A stretch of DNA of 64,000 nucleotides from Actinomadura sp. J1-007 (GCF_009793335.1 NZ_WING01000001.1:3844001-3908000), one strand, 5' to 3'. Positions 22,557 through 32,090 are shown, counted from the stretch's first letter. The notes: generated by a model not told the origin, from the sequence alone. Translations and numbers: made by a program.

Positions 22557-24256
22557 TTACAGCTCGATGTCCACGGGGCCGGCGGCGGCCGAGACGCAGG
22601 TCTGGATCACGTGGCCCTCCTCGCCGTGCACCTCGCCGGTGCGCAGGTCGCGGACTCGGCCGGAGCGGAGGCGGCCGACGCAGCTGTAGCAGATGCCCAT
22701 CCGGCAGCCGCTCGGCAGCAGCGCGCCCGCGCCCTCCCCGGCGTCCAGGAGCGGCGTGCTCCCGTCCGCGTCGACCTCGATGTCACTGGCACTGAACCGG
22801 ACTCTGCCGCCTCCGCCCTCGCCCTCCGCGCCCGCTGCGGGGAGGGCGAGCCGGAAACGTTCCATTCGCAGCCGGTCGCCGGCCTCGGCCGTACGCCAGT
22901 GCGCCTCGATCTCGTCCAGCAGGTCGGACGGCCCGCAGGCCCAGGTGTCGCGCTCGGCCCAGTCGGGGCAGACGTCGGCCAGTTCGGCGAGCTTGAACCG
23001 CCCGTCGGTGCCGGTGTGCCGCTCGTACAGCCGCAGCTCGGGCACGCGTTCGGCGAGCGCCCGAAGCTCCGCACCGAAGATCACATCCTCGGGCGTACGA
23101 GCGGAGTGAACGAGCACAACATCCGGCATACGCCCCGCACCCGGCAGACGGTCTACGCCCGGCGTGCGGTCCGCGGCTCGCGGGCGGATCGGGGTCGGCG
23201 TGCGGTCTGCGGCGCGTTCGGTGAGGGCGCGGAGGATGGCCATGACGGGCGTTATGCCGCTTCCCGCGGTCAGGAACAACAGCCGTTCGGGCAGATCCGG
23301 CGGGAGGACGAAATCGCCCTCGGCCGCGCCGAGGTGCACGATCGTCCCAGGACGGACCGCGTGAACGAGATGCCTGGAGACAAAGCCGTCCGGACCCGCC
23401 TTGACGGTCACGGTGATGCGGCCGTCGGGACGCGGCGGCGAGGAGAGCGAGAACGTGCGCCAGTGCCGGACGCCGTCGATGTCGATGCCGATCTTGACCC
23501 ACTGTCCGGGCCGGTGCCCGCGCCACGCCTGGCCGGGACGGATCACGAGGGTGGCCGCGCCGGGCGCCTCATGCCGTACGGCCTCGATCCGACCGCGCGG
23601 GTCCGCCGCGGACCAAAGCGGGTTGATCATGCCGAGGTAGTCCTCGGGCAGCAGGGGCGTGGTCAGCCACCGCGCGGCAGCGACGAGCCGCCGCGCCGCA
23701 CCGACCGCCCCCGCCCCCCGCCAGAGCGACCACCGGAGCCGTCACCGGAACGGCTGCCAGCCGGCCCGCGGCCATCGTCAGAGCCGTTGCCGGAATGGCT
23801 ACCTGCCGAACTTCGGCCGTCACCGGAGCCGTCGCCGGAGCCCCTGCCGGAGTGGCCGCCAGAGCCGCTGCTGGCACCGCCAGCGGAGCCGCCGCCGACC
23901 GGCCCCGGGCCATTACCGGAGCCACTGCCAGCAGGAACTTCGCTCCCGCCAGCGCCGCCGGAGGGCCCGCCAGAACCGCTGCGGACCTGGCCCCGGCCGT
24001 TGCCGGAGTCGCTGCGGACCGGACCCCGGCCGCTGCCGGAACCGCTGCCGGAACCGCCGCCGGAGCGGCTGCCAGCCGAACCCCGGCCGGCGTCGGAGTG
24101 GCCGCCGGGGCCGCTGTCGGTGTTGCTTCCTGCCGAACCCTGGGCTCCGCCGGGACGGTTGCCAAAGTTGCCGCCAGCCGGACCCTGGCCCTCGCCGGAG
24201 CGGCTGCTGGGCGCGGTTGCGCCGGTCCGCCGTCGGGTCGCGTGCGATGCGGTCAA
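22557..24256 (-). CDS. Ferredoxin-NADP-type reductase with C-terminal 2Fe-2S domain and repeat-rich N-terminus (frameshifted here)
   Basis: Electron donor for the desaturase. It has a flavin-binding domain (FSLSSPP), an NAD(P)-binding domain (LLFLTAGSGITPVMAIL and TWACGPSDLL) and a plant-type 2Fe-2S domain with CRMGICYSC and a final Cys. An Arg/Pro-rich insertion (about 30 residues) interrupts the nucleotide-binding domain. ATG 23630 is too late: family sequence (RWLTTPLLPEDYLGMINPLWS) continues upstream in frame. Going back across the G runs at about 23,705-23,720 with one missing base joins this to a long Gly/Ser/Asn-rich frame that begins at TTG 24256, preceded by GGGGAGG with 6-base spacing. 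The full protein would be about 566 residues. The extended start is inference; the core enzyme is clear. Confidence 0.8.
23665..24235 (-). repeat. Short-unit repeat tract encoding Gly/Ser/Asn-rich sequence
   Basis: Imperfect 15-21 bp repeats (CGGAGCCGCTGCCGG-like on the plus strand) fill about 570 bp. Read on the minus strand in the frame of the TTG start they give GSGSGNG-type sequence; other frames are open too, so the tract alone does not prove coding. Confidence 0.65.
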
Positions 24257-24281
24257 GTCGGGCCTCCCCGGGGCGCTCGAA

Positions 24282-24326
24282 CCTACGCTTGGGTAACCTA
24301 CGCTCGCGTAGGTAGAGGGACGTAGG
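24282..24326. promoter_or_regulatory. Nested palindromic operator before the reductase-desaturase operon
   Basis: A perfect 16-bp palindrome CCTACGCTCGCGTAGG lies at 24297-24312. The same half-sites recur 15 bp outwards on each side: CCTACGC at 24282-24288 and ACGTAGG at 24320-24326. This doubled arrangement is typical of operators bound by two TetR-family dimers. It sits 26-70 bp upstream of the proposed TTG start. No regulator gene is adjacent, so the protein that binds is unknown. Confidence 0.7.
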
Positions 24327-24349
24327 CAAGCCCCGCCGGACAAAAGCGA

Positions 24350-24397
24350 CGGGCATCACACCATCGCATGATGTCCCATGGAATGGTGTAATGCCCG
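24350..24397. terminator. Hairpin after the DUF427 gene
   Basis: CGGGCATCACACCAT pairs with ATGGTGTAATGCCCG (15 bp, one G-T pair) around an 18-base loop. It lies 70 bp past the DUF427 stop on the minus strand and just upstream of the desaturase-operon operator. Confidence 0.6.
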
Positions 24398-24466
24398 CTG
24401 ACAAAGACCCGCCCCGCCGTGTGCGGCCCGGCTAACAAAACGCGCACCGGGCAACGAACCGGCGGA

Positions 24467-25231
24467 TCAGAACGGCGACGTCGGCCGCTCCTGCCGTACG
24501 CCGTCCACGAAGACGTCCAGCTTCTCGGAGTAGAAGCAGACCAGACCGGCGACCTTCCGGCCCTCATCAAGCGGCGTACGGTACGACCAGGCGAGATCCT
24601 TGTGCACCTCGCCGTTCGCGCGGATCGACCAGTACTCCGCCGTCCCCTTGTAGGGGCAGCCGGTCACCGTATCGCTCGGCTCCAGCAGGTCCATTCGGAC
24701 GTGCGGCTTCGGCAGGTAGTAGCGCACCGGCAGTCCCGTCTCGAACAGCAGCTTCGGGCTGCTCGACTCCGCTACCGTGACGCCGTCCACCTCGATCCGT
24801 ACGGTGCGCGAGCTGGCCAGCACGTCCACCCGGGTGTACGGGTTGCGCGGATGGACGAAGACCTCCTCGTCCTCCTCGAACCAGGAGTCCATCGCGTCCC
24901 AGTCGAGACGTACCAGGTCGCGCAGTTCCTCGACGGGGGAGTCCTTGTAGCGCACCGCCGCCCCGGGCGCCCGCGCGCCGTCCACCTGGACCGTGTAGGC
25001 GGTCGCGTCGCCGCGGCTCGGCGAGTGGTCGCCGGGGCCGTCCTCGACGAGCTCGGCCCGGACATCGGATACCGGGAGGTAGTAGGCCGGGTAGTAGGGG
25101 ATCTCCCACACGAGCGAGGGAGACGTGGTGTCGGCCACCAGCCGCCCACCGAGGTACGCCCGCACCCGCTTGGCGCTCTGCTCGATCCGAACGCGCGTTC
25201 GCTGAGAAGCACTGTCCTTTGTTGAGCCCAT
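24467..25231 (-). CDS. DUF427 domain protein (two copies)
   Basis: A 254-residue protein built from two DUF427 units. The first (about residues 10-110) contains RVRAYLGGRLVADTTSPSLV, EIPYYPAYYLP and AVRYKDSP. The second (about 135-245) contains RTVRIEVDGVTVAESSSPKLL, FETGLPVRYYLP and CPYKGTAEYWSI. The repeated YYLP and Y-K motifs are diagnostic. DUF427 proteins are soluble beta-rich proteins of unknown function. ATG 25231 is used. It is transcribed alone. Confidence 0.92.
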   Translation of the reverse strand: MGSTKDSASQRTRVRIEQSAKRVRAYLGGRLVADTTSPSLVWEIPYYPAYYLPVSDVRAELVEDGPGDHSPSRGDATAYTVQVDGARAPGAAVRYKDSPVEELRDLVRLDWDAMDSWFEEDEEVFVHPRNPYTRVDVLASSRTVRIEVDGVTVAESSSPKLLFETGLPVRYYLPKPHVRMDLLEPSDTVTGCPYKGTAEYWSIRANGEVHKDLAWSYRTPLDEGRKVAGLVCFYSEKLDVFVDGVRQERPTSPF

Positions 25232-25399
25232 GTCCGGGCCAACAGCCCCCGCCGCACCCCTATTTCACCTCCCAGCGAAGCCGCCCAACGAAATCTCCGA
25301 CCGTCCTTAGGGAAACCCGATACGCCCGCAAAAACCCCTCCGATAAGCGCAATCCCCGAGTTTCTCTCGTCCGCACTCCCACCAGAAGACCAGCCCCGT

Positions 25400-25990
25400 A
25401 CGCCCCCGACCCACGCCCAGCCTCAAACACGCCCCGGCTTCGAACACGTCCCGGCAGCCTCGGACACGCCCCGGCCCGGCCCGCGCGTCGCACGTGCCTT
25501 CGGGCCCAAGGCGCGAGCCCCGCACGCGTCCGGAACCGAGGCGCGGGTCGTGTACGGGTGCGGGTCCGAGGGGCGGAGCGGGTCCGGGTCCGGGGCGCGG
25601 TTGCGTACGGGTCCGGGACTGAGCCGCGAGCCTCGCACGCGTCCGGGTCCGAGGCGTGGGTCGCGTACGGGTGCGGGTCCGAGGGGCGGAGCGGGTCCGG
25701 GTCCGGGGCGCGGTTGCGTACGGGGCCGGGCCCAAGGCGTGAGCCCCACACGCGTCCCGATCCGAGGGGCGGGTTGCGTACGGGGCCGGGACCGAGGCGC
25801 GAGCCCCACACGCGTCCGGCACCGAGGCGCGGGTCGCGTACGCGTCCGGGCCCCAGGCGCGATCCCCGCACGCGTCCGGGACTGAGCCGCGAGACCCGCA
25901 CGCTCCCGGTCCGAGCCGCCGGTCGCGTATGGGTTCGGGGCCGAGGCGCGGGTCGGCGTACGTGTCCGGGACCGAGGCGCGGGTCTCGTG
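25400..25990. repeat. Tandem array of a ~30-bp GC-rich unit
   Basis: About 16 imperfect copies of a 28-31 bp unit, consensus near GTACGCGTCCGGGNCCGAGG followed by CGCGGGTCGC, run from about 25,500 to 25,990, with looser copies from 25,400. One composite block of several units recurs almost exactly. Frames on both strands are open across it, giving decapeptide-like repeats (for example RTRPGPRRGS), as expected when the unit is near 30 bp. I regard it as non-coding. It fills most of the 890-bp gap between the DUF427 and MFS genes. Confidence 0.75.
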
Positions 25991-26120
25991 CACGCTCCCG
26001 GTTAACGCACTGGACTCGTCTCTCCCCGCTAGGAGTTCCGCTGCCATGCGCGCTCGTCTCCAGCAGCAGCCGCAGCCGGCCGACGCTCCTCAACGCGCTC
26101 GCCGTGCAGTGGGTTGGGGG

Positions 26121-27634
26121 TCAGGCGTTGGCCGGGGTTGGGGCTCCGGACTCGGTCTTGGTGTCGGGCTCGCGCTTTCGGCGCGGGATGATCAGGACTG
26201 GGACCAGGGCGACCAGCAGGACGGCGGCCGTCCACCAGAACGTCTCGGTGAACGCGTCGGTCAGCAGGGCGGGTGTCCGCGGTCCGTGGTTCGCGGCGGC
26301 GTCGTTGAGGTTGCCGCTCGCGCCCGGGATCTCGCTTCGGATCGCGATCTGTAGGACGACGGCCGCGGCGGCCGTTCCGAACGAGCTGCCGATCCGGATC
26401 AGCACGTTGCTCCCGGCGGTCGCGGCCGGTACGGACGCGGGCGGCAGGCCCTGGTAGGCGGCCGCCATCAGCGCGGGCGCGATCAGGCCGTGGCCGAGGC
26501 CGACGACCAGCATCGCGCCCATGAGCAGGGAGCGCCCGCCGGACGCGTCGATCGTGGTGAGGGCCAGCGCCCCTGCGAGCACGATCGCCACGCCGCCGGA
26601 CCCGATCCAGCGCGCCCCGTAGCGGTCGGTGAGGCGCCCGCCGATCAGCATCGTGACCATCGCGCCGACGCCCATCGGCGCGAGCAGCCAGCCGGACTCC
26701 AGCGCCGAGTCGCCCCGGACGATCCGCGCGAACAGCGGGATGAGGATCATCAGCCCGAACACCGCCCCGCCGTACAGGAAGAACCCGCCGGTCGCCGTGG
26801 TGAACGCGCGCGTCCGCAGCAGCCGCAGGTCGATCAGCGCGCCCGAGCCCTTGCGCAGCGCGTGCGCGCCGAACGCCAGTACGAGCACGCCGCCCGCGAT
26901 GACGCTGGTCAGGAACCGGGCGCCGGTGAGGCTCGCGCCGTTCCCGGCCTCCGACAGCCCGTACACCAGGGCGGCGAGGCCCGGGGACAGCAGCATCATG
27001 CCGAGCACGTCGAGGCGGCTCGCGCGGTCGCGGTCGGTGTCGCGCGGCAGCATCAGCACGGCCGCGAGCAGCGCCGCCGCGCAGAACGGGACGTTGACGT
27101 AGAACAGCCAGCGCCAGCTCAGGTGATCGACGATCACGCCGCCGAGCAGGGGGCCGAGCGCGGGCGCGAGCATCGCGGGCACCGAGACGATGCTCATCAC
27201 CCGGCCCATCCGGCCGGGCCGGCGGCGCGCGCCAGCATGGTCTGCCCGACCGGCATCAGCATCCCGCCGCCGATGCCCTGCAGCACGCGGAACGCGATCA
27301 GCGAGGGCACCGACCAGGCGACGCCGCACAGCAGCGAGCCCCCGATGAACAGCACCAGCGAGGTCAGCCACATCGTGCGGGCGCCGAACCGCTGCACCGA
27401 CCAGCCGGTCAGCGGGATCGCCATGGACAGCGCCAGGGTGTAGCCGGTCGCGACCCACTGGATCGTCGAGAGCGAGGCGTCGAAGTCCGTGCCGAGGGTC
27501 GGGAGCGCCACGTTGACGATCGTGGTGTCGAGGACGGTCATGATCGCGCCGAGGACGACGACCAGCGCCAGCCGCCACAGGTGCCGATCGAATCCTGCCT
27601 GGTCAGACGCCTTGTCAGGTGGAGGAGTGGTCAT
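26121..27634 (-). CDS. MFS drug transporter, DHA2/EmrB-QacA family (frameshifted here)
   Basis: A 504-residue, probably 14-helix proton-driven exporter. Motif C-like and DHA2 features are seen: VLDTTIVNVALPTLGTDF in helix 1, WVATGYTLALSMAIPLTGW, and the LGPLLGGVIVDHLSWRWLFY region. ATG 27634 has GAAGG upstream. The frame closes early at 27197; one missing base near 27,205-27,225 (CCGGCCGG) restores ARAAGP-x-RMGRVMSIV and continues to the stop at 26121. It is divergent from a TetR gene with phased repeats in between, so repression by that TetR and induction by a substrate is the likely control. The substrate is unknown. Confidence 0.87.
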
Positions 27635-27660
27635 CCGGCCGCCTTCTGGAGTGAGGTTTC

Positions 27661-27757
27661 CGTACGCCGTATCGGTGCCACCGTACACCGTATCGAGAGA
27701 TCTGTACACCGTATCGGTTTGGCGTACACCGTATCGGCCTGGACGTACGCTGTATGG
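27661..27757. promoter_or_regulatory. Five phased operator-like repeats between tetR and the MFS gene
   Basis: CGTACACCGTATCG or a close variant occurs at 27661, 27682, 27703, 27723 and 27744, each 14 bp long and spaced 20-21 bp, that is two helical turns. All five have the same orientation and so face the same side of the DNA. They fill the intergenic region between the divergent MFS and tetR genes, so autoregulation and repression of the transporter are likely. The last copy, CGTACGCTGTATGG, is the most diverged. Confidence 0.8.
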
Positions 27758-27770
27758 GTAAGATCGGAAC

Positions 27771-28646
27771 GTGGCAGAGACAGCGAACGGTGATCATCTC
27801 GATCACGAGGAGGACGACGACCCCGAGCAGGTGCGCGACGACGCGGCGGTCCGTGATCGGGTGCGGCGCCGCGTTCAGCGGAGCGACCGTGACCAGGGCC
27901 GCGGCGGCGAGCGTGAACGCGCACCGCGGGCGCGCGGCGGCGAGCGCAGCGGCGTGCCCGCGCGCTACGACGTGTGGGACCGGCCACGCGGCGGTCGCCG
28001 TCCGAAGCTGTCGCGCGAGGCGATCGTCGCCGCCGCGATCGAGATCGCCGACGCGGAGGGCCTGGAGGCGGTGTCCATCCGCCGCGTCGCGAACGAGTTG
28101 GGCGTGCGCGCGATGAGCCTGTACGGGCACATCGACCGCAAGGAGGACCTGCTCGACCTCATGTACGACGAGGTCGCCGCGCACGTGCTGATCGAGGGTG
28201 AGCTACCGGACGACTGGCGCGAGGCGTTCATGGTGATCGCGCGCAAGGAGCGCGCGGCGGGGTTGCGGCACCCGTGGATGTTCCAGCTCGCGGGCAGTTC
28301 GCCCAGGATCGGTCCGAACGGGCTGCGGCACGCCGACCAGTCCCTGGGCGTGGCGGCCAAACTCACCGACGATCCCCTCAGCCAGACGGAAATCGTCACT
28401 AGCATCGACCACTACATGCTCGGATTCACCCTGCGCGAGCAGCGTATCGACGAGATGGGACGCACCGGCCTCCAGGAAGTGCAGGACAGCCTGATGGGCC
28501 GTCCGTACTTCAGAAGCTGGCTCGAAGACGGCCACTTCCAGCATCTGAAACCGGTCCTCGATGCGGGCATCTTCGGTCAGGCGAGCTTCGAGAAGGGGCT
28601 CAACTGGCTGCTCGACGGCATCGAGCGCGAGTACGGCGGGGCCTGA
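27771..28646 (+). CDS. TetR/AcrR family regulator
   Basis: A 291-residue repressor. The helix-turn-helix is at about residues 80-125 (REAIVAAAIEIADAEGLEAVSIRRVANELGVRAMSLYGHI), followed by an all-helical ligand-binding domain typical of regulators of drug exporters. The first ~75 residues are highly charged and unlike the family, so the true start may be GTG 27955 (PARYDVWDRPRGG). GTG 27771 is kept because it lies 14 bp past the last operator repeat and the frame is open. It is divergent from the MFS exporter and probably represses it and itself. Confidence 0.88.
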   Translation: MAETANGDHLDHEEDDDPEQVRDDAAVRDRVRRRVQRSDRDQGRGGERERAPRARGGERSGVPARYDVWDRPRGGRRPKLSREAIVAAAIEIADAEGLEAVSIRRVANELGVRAMSLYGHIDRKEDLLDLMYDEVAAHVLIEGELPDDWREAFMVIARKERAAGLRHPWMFQLAGSSPRIGPNGLRHADQSLGVAAKLTDDPLSQTEIVTSIDHYMLGFTLREQRIDEMGRTGLQEVQDSLMGRPYFRSWLEDGHFQHLKPVLDAGIFGQASFEKGLNWLLDGIEREYGGA

Positions 28647-28657
28647 AACGCCCCGCC
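28635..28657. terminator. Hairpin overlapping the tetR stop
   Basis: GGCGGGGC and GCCCCGCC form an 8-bp stem with a 7-base loop that contains the TGA stop codon of tetR. Confidence 0.5.
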
Positions 28658-28730
28658 GGTGGCCGCGCGAGGCGGCTGGGACATAGCGTAGGCGCAGGTG
28701 CACGTGGTGCGACGACGAGACGGGGATCCA

Positions 28731-30247
28731 GTGCGGGCAGCGCGAGTCATCACGGCGGTCGCCGTGCTTCTGCTGGCGACGGCGTGCGGCGGCGGGGGCG
28801 ACGACAAGAAGCAGACCGCGTCGACACCGCCCGCGCAGCCGGCTCCGTCCGCCGGCCTGACGTCGTTCTATCAGCAGAAGCCCGAATGGAAGTCCTGCGG
28901 TGGCGGCTTCGAGTGCACGACCGCCGAGGCGCCGCTGGACTACGCCAAGCCCTCCGGCACGAAAATCAAGCTCTCGCTGATCCGGCTGCCAGCCGAGAAC
29001 AAGGCCGAACGCATCGGTTCCTTGCTCACCAACCCGGGCGGGCCCGGCGGCTCGGGCATCCAGTTCGTTCGGCAGGCGGCCCGCACGTTCGGCGACGACC
29101 TGCGGCAGCGCTTCGACATCGTCGGCTTCGACCCCCGCGGCGTCGGCGCCAGCGCGCCCGTCCGCTGCATGACGGGCCCGCAACTCGACGCGTTCTTCAG
29201 CGCCGACTCCTCCCCGGACGACAAGGCGGAAACCGACGCGTTCGCCGCCCAGAGCAAGGGCTACGCCGACAACTGCAAAGCCAAGAACGCTGAATCGCTG
29301 CCCCACCTCGGCACCGCCGACGCCGCACGCGACATGGACGTCCTGCGCGCCGCACTCGGCGACCGCAAGCTCACCTACTACGGCGCGTCCTACGGCACGT
29401 ACCTCGGCGCGGTCTACGCGGAGCAGTTCCCCAAGAACGTCCGCGCGCTCGTCCTCGACGGAGCCCTCGATCCCCAGGAATCCGCGACCGGAACCCTGGT
29501 CGAGCAGGCCAAGGGCTTCGAAACCGCCCTCAAAGCCTTCGTGGCCGACTGCGTCAAAACCAACTGCCCCCTAGGAAAATCGCCTGACCAAGCACTGGCC
29601 AAGGTTGCCGACCTGCTCGCCAAGGCCGACAAGACCCCCCTCGCCAACACCCGCGACGACCGCAAGGTCACCGAAGCCTGGGCCACGACGGGCATCGCCA
29701 CCGCCCTCTACGCCAAGGAGTACTGGCCCGTGCTCCGCCAGGCCCTCGCCCAGGCCCTCCAGGCGAACGACGGCACGCTCCTCCTCCGTCTCGCCGACAC
29801 CATGGTGGAACGCAAGGACGACGGCTCCTACAGCAACCAGACCGACGCCAACATGGCCGTCAACTGCGTCGACAAGCCCAACCCGCCGTCGCTCGCCGCC
29901 TACGCCAAGTTCGCCGACGAGGCCAAGAAGACCTCCCCCGCTTCGGCCCGTTCGTGGTCTGGGGCGGCCTGCCCTGCGTCTACTGGCCCGTCCAGACCCA
30001 CACCCAGCCGAAGCCCATCACCGCCAAGGGCGCCGCCCCGATCCTCGTCATCGGCACCCTCCGCGACCCCGCCACCCCGTACAAGTGGGCCAAGAGCCTG
30101 TCCTCCCAGCTCTCCAGCGGTGTCCTGCTCACCCTCGACGGCGACGGCCACACCGCCTACCTCCAGAGCAACCCCTGCATCAGCCGCGCCACCGACGGCT
30201 ACCTCCTCACCGGCCAGCCCCCCAAGGACGGCACCGTCTGCCGCTGA
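28731..30247 (+). CDS. Lipoprotein alpha/beta-hydrolase, tripeptidyl-aminopeptidase type (frameshifted here)
   Basis: A 505-residue secreted peptidase of the alpha/beta-hydrolase fold (S33/TAP-like). The signal peptide ends in a lipobox LLATAC, so it is probably a membrane-attached lipoprotein. The oxyanion region is TNPGGPGGSG, the nucleophile Ser220 lies in GASYGTYLG, the acid is Asp in TLRDPATPY and the base His in GDGHTAY. GTG 28731 is preferred over 28698 because GGGGA lies upstream and the signal peptide starts there. One base is missing near 29,935-29,943 (CCCCC run); restoring it joins DEAKKTSPA to FGPFVVWGGLP and the TAP-like C-terminal domain. The gene ends 54 bp before tRNA-Thr. 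Confidence 0.88.
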
Positions 30248-30301
30248 TGCACGCACTCCCCAACACCCGGTAGACTGCAAGCCGCCGTCCACCAACGGCA
30301 C

Positions 30302-30377
30302 GCCGCCTTAGCTCAGTCGGCAGAGCGATTCACTCGTAATGAATAGGTCATCGGTTCGATTCCGATAGGCGGCTCCA
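30302..30377 (+). tRNA. tRNA-Thr (anticodon CGT)
   Basis: A standard cloverleaf: acceptor GCCGCCT/AGGCGGC, D arm GCTCAGTCGGCAGAGC, anticodon stem ATTCA/TGAAT with loop CTCGTAA (anticodon CGT, codon ACG), T arm ATCGGTTCGATTCCGAT, discriminator T and an encoded CCA at 30375-30377. Confidence 0.97.
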
Positions 30378-30383
30378 CGTCAG

Positions 30384-30411
30384 AGGCCCCTTCCGCTCCC
30401 GGAAGGGGCCT
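30384..30411. terminator. Terminator after tRNA-Thr
   Basis: AGGCCCCTTCCG and CGGAAGGGGCCT form a perfect 12-bp stem with a CTCC loop, followed by TCTG, 6 bp downstream of the tRNA. Confidence 0.85.
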
Positions 30412-30439
30412 TCTGCGTGACTGCCTGAGTAGACCGCCG

Positions 30440-31175
30440 TTACCGCACGTCCACGTAGTCGTCCCGGTGCACCTTCGCGTAGGTGGCCGAGCCGGGATGG
30501 TACGCCCGCCAGGTGCCGTCCTTGGATGCCTTGAAGCCCTTGCGGAAGAGCCCGTTGCGGTCGCCGCGGGTGCTGCCGACGTAGGTCCACTTGGCCGAGC
30601 TCTTGGGGCGGAAGTAGAAGTACATCTTCTGCTTGACGAAGTGGTGCCACTTGTCGGTGTAGCGGTAGAGCATTCCCTGGACGGTGACCGTCCCGCCCTT
30701 GCGAACGGGTTCGGGGGCCGCGTTGTAGTCGAGGATGCGCGTGAGATGGCGCACGTCCACGTAGTCGGACGGTCCCGCCGTCGTCACGTAGTCGCCGTAG
30801 GTGCTGCCTTGAACGGCCACGCGCCAGTACCCGTCGCGGTACGCCTTGCCGGTCACACTGAAGCGGCCCTGCTCATCCGTCAACGTCAGCGCGCTCTTGT
30901 TGCCCCAGGTTTTTCTTGTCGGCGGAGAACTGGAGCCGGTACGGGACGTAGGGAGCCGGTGCCTTGCTTCCGTCCGCTCGCGCAACCATGAACTGGCCAT
31001 GACCGGTGACCGTCCCGGTGTACGCGACGGGTTCTGGCCCGGCGTCGAAACCGTTGACGGTGACCCGGAGAGGTGCGGCCGCGGTGGCGGAGGCGACGGG
31101 TGTCAACGCGGTCAAGGCGACCATGGCCGACGCGGACAGAGACTGATATTTGCAAGGCCGCGTATAGAATCGCAT
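30440..31175 (-). CDS. Secreted protein with two Ig-like repeats (frameshifted here)
   Basis: An exported protein of about 244 residues. The signal peptide ends near VASATAA. Two related parts follow: VTVNGFDAGPEPVAYTGTVTGHG...DYVDVR and LDYNAAPEPVRKGGTVTVQG...DYVDVR. Each has the strand-rich pattern of small Ig-like or bacterial surface domains, and each ends with the same six residues. I do not recognise a named family. The frame breaks at AAAAA (about 30,910-30,914): here one base is extra, unlike all other shifts in this window. Removing it joins SADKK to TWGNKSALTLTDEQGRF. The part is relatively rich in Tyr, Trp and Lys. Confidence 0.78.
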
Positions 31176-31493
31176 CTTCGTGTGGCTCGGCGTGCCCTCA
31201 ACGCTGTTACTAATGCGGGACGCTCCGACAAGGTGTTAGTACGGTCCATGGCGGGCTCGCACTCTCTTACTTATGAGAGTATCCAGGCTGCCTCATTGGC
31301 TGACAGCAGGCGCTTCCGTTTCTCTGACGATGTGTTTCTTGGGCTTTTGTCATGCGGTTGTCTTCTTCGGCGCGCCGGGATGGGAGGCCTGCCGGCAGCC
31401 CGGTCCTGATGAGCCGTGTCGCTTGCGTGTGCTTGGGGTGAGGCGGGCTCGGTGGTCGTCTCGCTTTTCTGGGCGTCCGGTATCGTTTCGACG
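31176..31493. other. Intergenic region without a recognised gene
   Basis: This divergent gap of 318 bp is lower in GC than its surroundings. It contains the small inverted repeat ACTCTC-ttacttat-GAGAGT at about 31,261-31,280. Promoters for the flanking genes presumably lie here; I could not assign them. Confidence 0.4.
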
Positions 31494-32090
31494 GTGAACG
31501 ATGCGGTGATCAGTGCCTTCCTGGCCAACCGACCGGACGATTCTCGCCGGGTGACCCTGCGCCACCCTGCCAGTCGTGACCAAAGCGAGTTCCTTGGCCT
31601 GGTGAGCGCGAGCACGGAACTGCACCATCCGTGGATGTCTCTGCCGTCCACGCCGGAGCAGTACGCGGCCTACCTTGCGCGATACGAGCAGCCGGGTGAA
31701 GAGTCGTTGCTCGTCTGCCTGCGCAGTAGTGGGGCTATCGCGGGTGTGGTCAATATCAACAGCATCATTCGGGGGCGGTTCCAATCGGCCTCGATCGCCT
31801 ACGCCGCCTTTGCCTCCTTCGCCGGTCAGGGCTATATGGCCGAAGGAGTGGAGCTGGTGATGCGCTTTGCGTTCGAGCAGTTGCAGCTACATCGGCTCGA
31901 AGCCAATATACAACCTGAGAACCAGGCTTCTCTCAAGCTGGCTCGACGAGTCGGATTCAGGTACGAAGGGTACTCGCCCGAACTGCTGTTCATCGACGGC
32001 GTGTGGCGGGACCACGAACGGTGGGCGGTCACCAACACCATGGTCGACATTCTGCCTACGAGTCCGCATCCGACCTTGCCTGAACGTTAG
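31494..32090 (+). CDS. GNAT acetyltransferase (RimJ/RimL-like)
   Basis: A 198-residue GNAT enzyme that transfers an acetyl group from acetyl-CoA, usually to a protein N-terminus or small amine. The RimJ/RimL-type order is visible: VTLRHPASRDQSEFLGL, IAGVVNINSIIRGRFQSASIAY, the CoA loop FAGQGYMAEGVELVMRFAF and LHRLEANIQPENQASLKLARRVGFRYEG. GTG 31494 is chosen because family similarity begins shortly after; a start at 31416 would add non-conserved residues. It converges on the glycerophosphodiesterase gene with 32 bp between. Confidence 0.9.
   Translation: MNDAVISAFLANRPDDSRRVTLRHPASRDQSEFLGLVSASTELHHPWMSLPSTPEQYAAYLARYEQPGEESLLVCLRSSGAIAGVVNINSIIRGRFQSASIAYAAFASFAGQGYMAEGVELVMRFAFEQLQLHRLEANIQPENQASLKLARRVGFRYEGYSPELLFIDGVWRDHERWAVTNTMVDILPTSPHPTLPER

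Noticed and set aside
25500..25990. Possible CRISPR array
   Set aside because: The units are contiguous and imperfect, without unique spacers of constant length, and no cas genes are present anywhere in the window.
25219..26457. Plus-strand 412-codon frame and minus-strand ~277-codon frame over the 30-bp repeats
   Set aside because: Both are by-products of a repeat unit near a multiple of three, and the plus frame also runs into the antisense of the MFS gene.
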